Source: SVFI01 sp045588655
GTDB taxonomy: Bacteria > Bacillota > Clostridia > Lachnospirales > Lachnospiraceae
Assembly: GCA_045588655.1 (NCBI GenBank)
Contig: JAZNEP010000019.1
Location: 1 to 5,578 of the forward strand
Reading direction: 5' to 3'
DNA: 5,578 nucleotides
The notes under the pieces were generated by a model. It made no database searches, was not told the origin of the DNA, and saw only the letters and a program-made list of their open reading frames with translations. This document shows positions 5,334 through 5,578 of the stretch, in pieces; positions within the stretch are counted from its first letter, which is position 1; each line of letters starts with the position of its first letter. Both the position numbers and the translations under genes were made by a program.

Positions 5334-5578
5334 TTACAGATAACGGATAAAAATAACTGCAGTAGAAATTGCAAGAACAATTACAGTTGCCGGAGCAGAT
5401 ACCTTGCAGTATTTTCCCCAGCCCACAGGATGACCGGCTTTTGCAGCCACAGAAGTTCCGACAACATTTGCACTTGCACCGAACGGAGTAAGGTTTCCGC
5501 CGAGGCATGAACCAATGAGAAGTGCAAACATAAAGATTTCACCGCCTGTTCCAAGTCCTGCAGCCATTTCCTGTGCAA
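5334..5578 (-). CDS. C-terminal part of an SLC13/ArsB/NhaD-type ion transporter (partial)
   Basis: The frame enters from the right edge and ends at TAA (5334-5336), with about 81 codons visible. It shows a membrane segment followed by CLGGNLTPFGASANVV (within roughly the first half), the conserved re-entrant motif of the ion transporter superfamily that includes ArsB arsenite permeases, NhaD Na+/H+ antiporters and SLC13/citrate permeases. A soluble loop (KAGHPVGWGKYCKV) and a last membrane segment (SAPATVIVLAISTAVIFIRYL) follow, a natural-looking C-terminus for the family. The substrate cannot be told from this part. An ATG at 5565-5567 lies inside the conserved region and is not the start. 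No terminator follows the stop, which fits the suspected joint just downstream. Confidence 0.8.
   Translation of the reverse strand, partial: AQEMAAGLGTGGEIFMFALLIGSCLGGNLTPFGASANVVGTSVAAKAGHPVGWGKYCKVSAPATVIVLAISTAVIFIRYL

Noticed and set aside
5175..5510. A 111-codon plus-strand frame across the transporter/beta-helix joint
   Set aside because: It overlaps two better supported minus-strand frames and has no recognisable domain or ribosome binding site.

Overview
The window looks like part of an integrated mobile element in a low-to-moderate GC Firmicute, most likely a gut clostridium of the Lachnospiraceae type, joined on its right to chromosomal-type genes. The taxonomic guess rests on AT-rich intergenic DNA, strong GGAGG ribosome binding sites, and the style of the integrase, excisionase and RepA-like proteins. 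No database search was possible.

Left part (1-2793), minus strand: a recombination and maintenance module. A small winged-HTH excisionase-like gene (2353-2547) and a tyrosine recombinase (1260-2336) form a two-gene operon. It is driven by a near-consensus promoter with a perfect -35, 17-bp spacing and an extended -10. A RepA-like AAA ATPase with a C-terminal winged helix (176-1156) follows after a 103-bp gap holding overlapping inverted repeats. The 5' end of another small element gene runs off the left edge.

Control region (2548-2794): the excisionase/integrase operon diverges from a plus-strand Xre-family repressor (2795-3277). The gap carries a cluster of TTCGTAAA half-sites, some paired as inverted repeats. 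They lie next to or over both predicted promoters, as expected for a repressor that silences excision and controls itself.

Cargo (3278-3964): directly after the repressor stop codon lies a textbook sigma-70 promoter (TTGACA, 17 bp, TATAAT). It drives a predicted structured RNA of about 83 nt that ends in a strong GC-rich intrinsic terminator, 32 bases before a DUF3800 gene. Structured RNAs paired with DUF3800 genes are a known but functionally unexplained association (the DUF3800 RNA motifs). This RNA-protein pair is the most interesting part of the window. Here the DUF3800 protein seems to lack its C-terminal part, so this copy may be decayed.

Right part (3965-5578), minus strand: the C-terminus of an SLC13/ArsB/NhaD-type ion transporter, then a right-handed beta-helix protein without a proper N-terminus, then a small membrane-anchored protein. 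The beta-helix ORF starts only 12 bases after the transporter stop, in the same frame, without a ribosome binding site. This suggests a deletion or rearrangement joint, or an assembly joint. Together with the truncated DUF3800 gene, it marks 3923-5321 as a segment with a broken gene at each edge.
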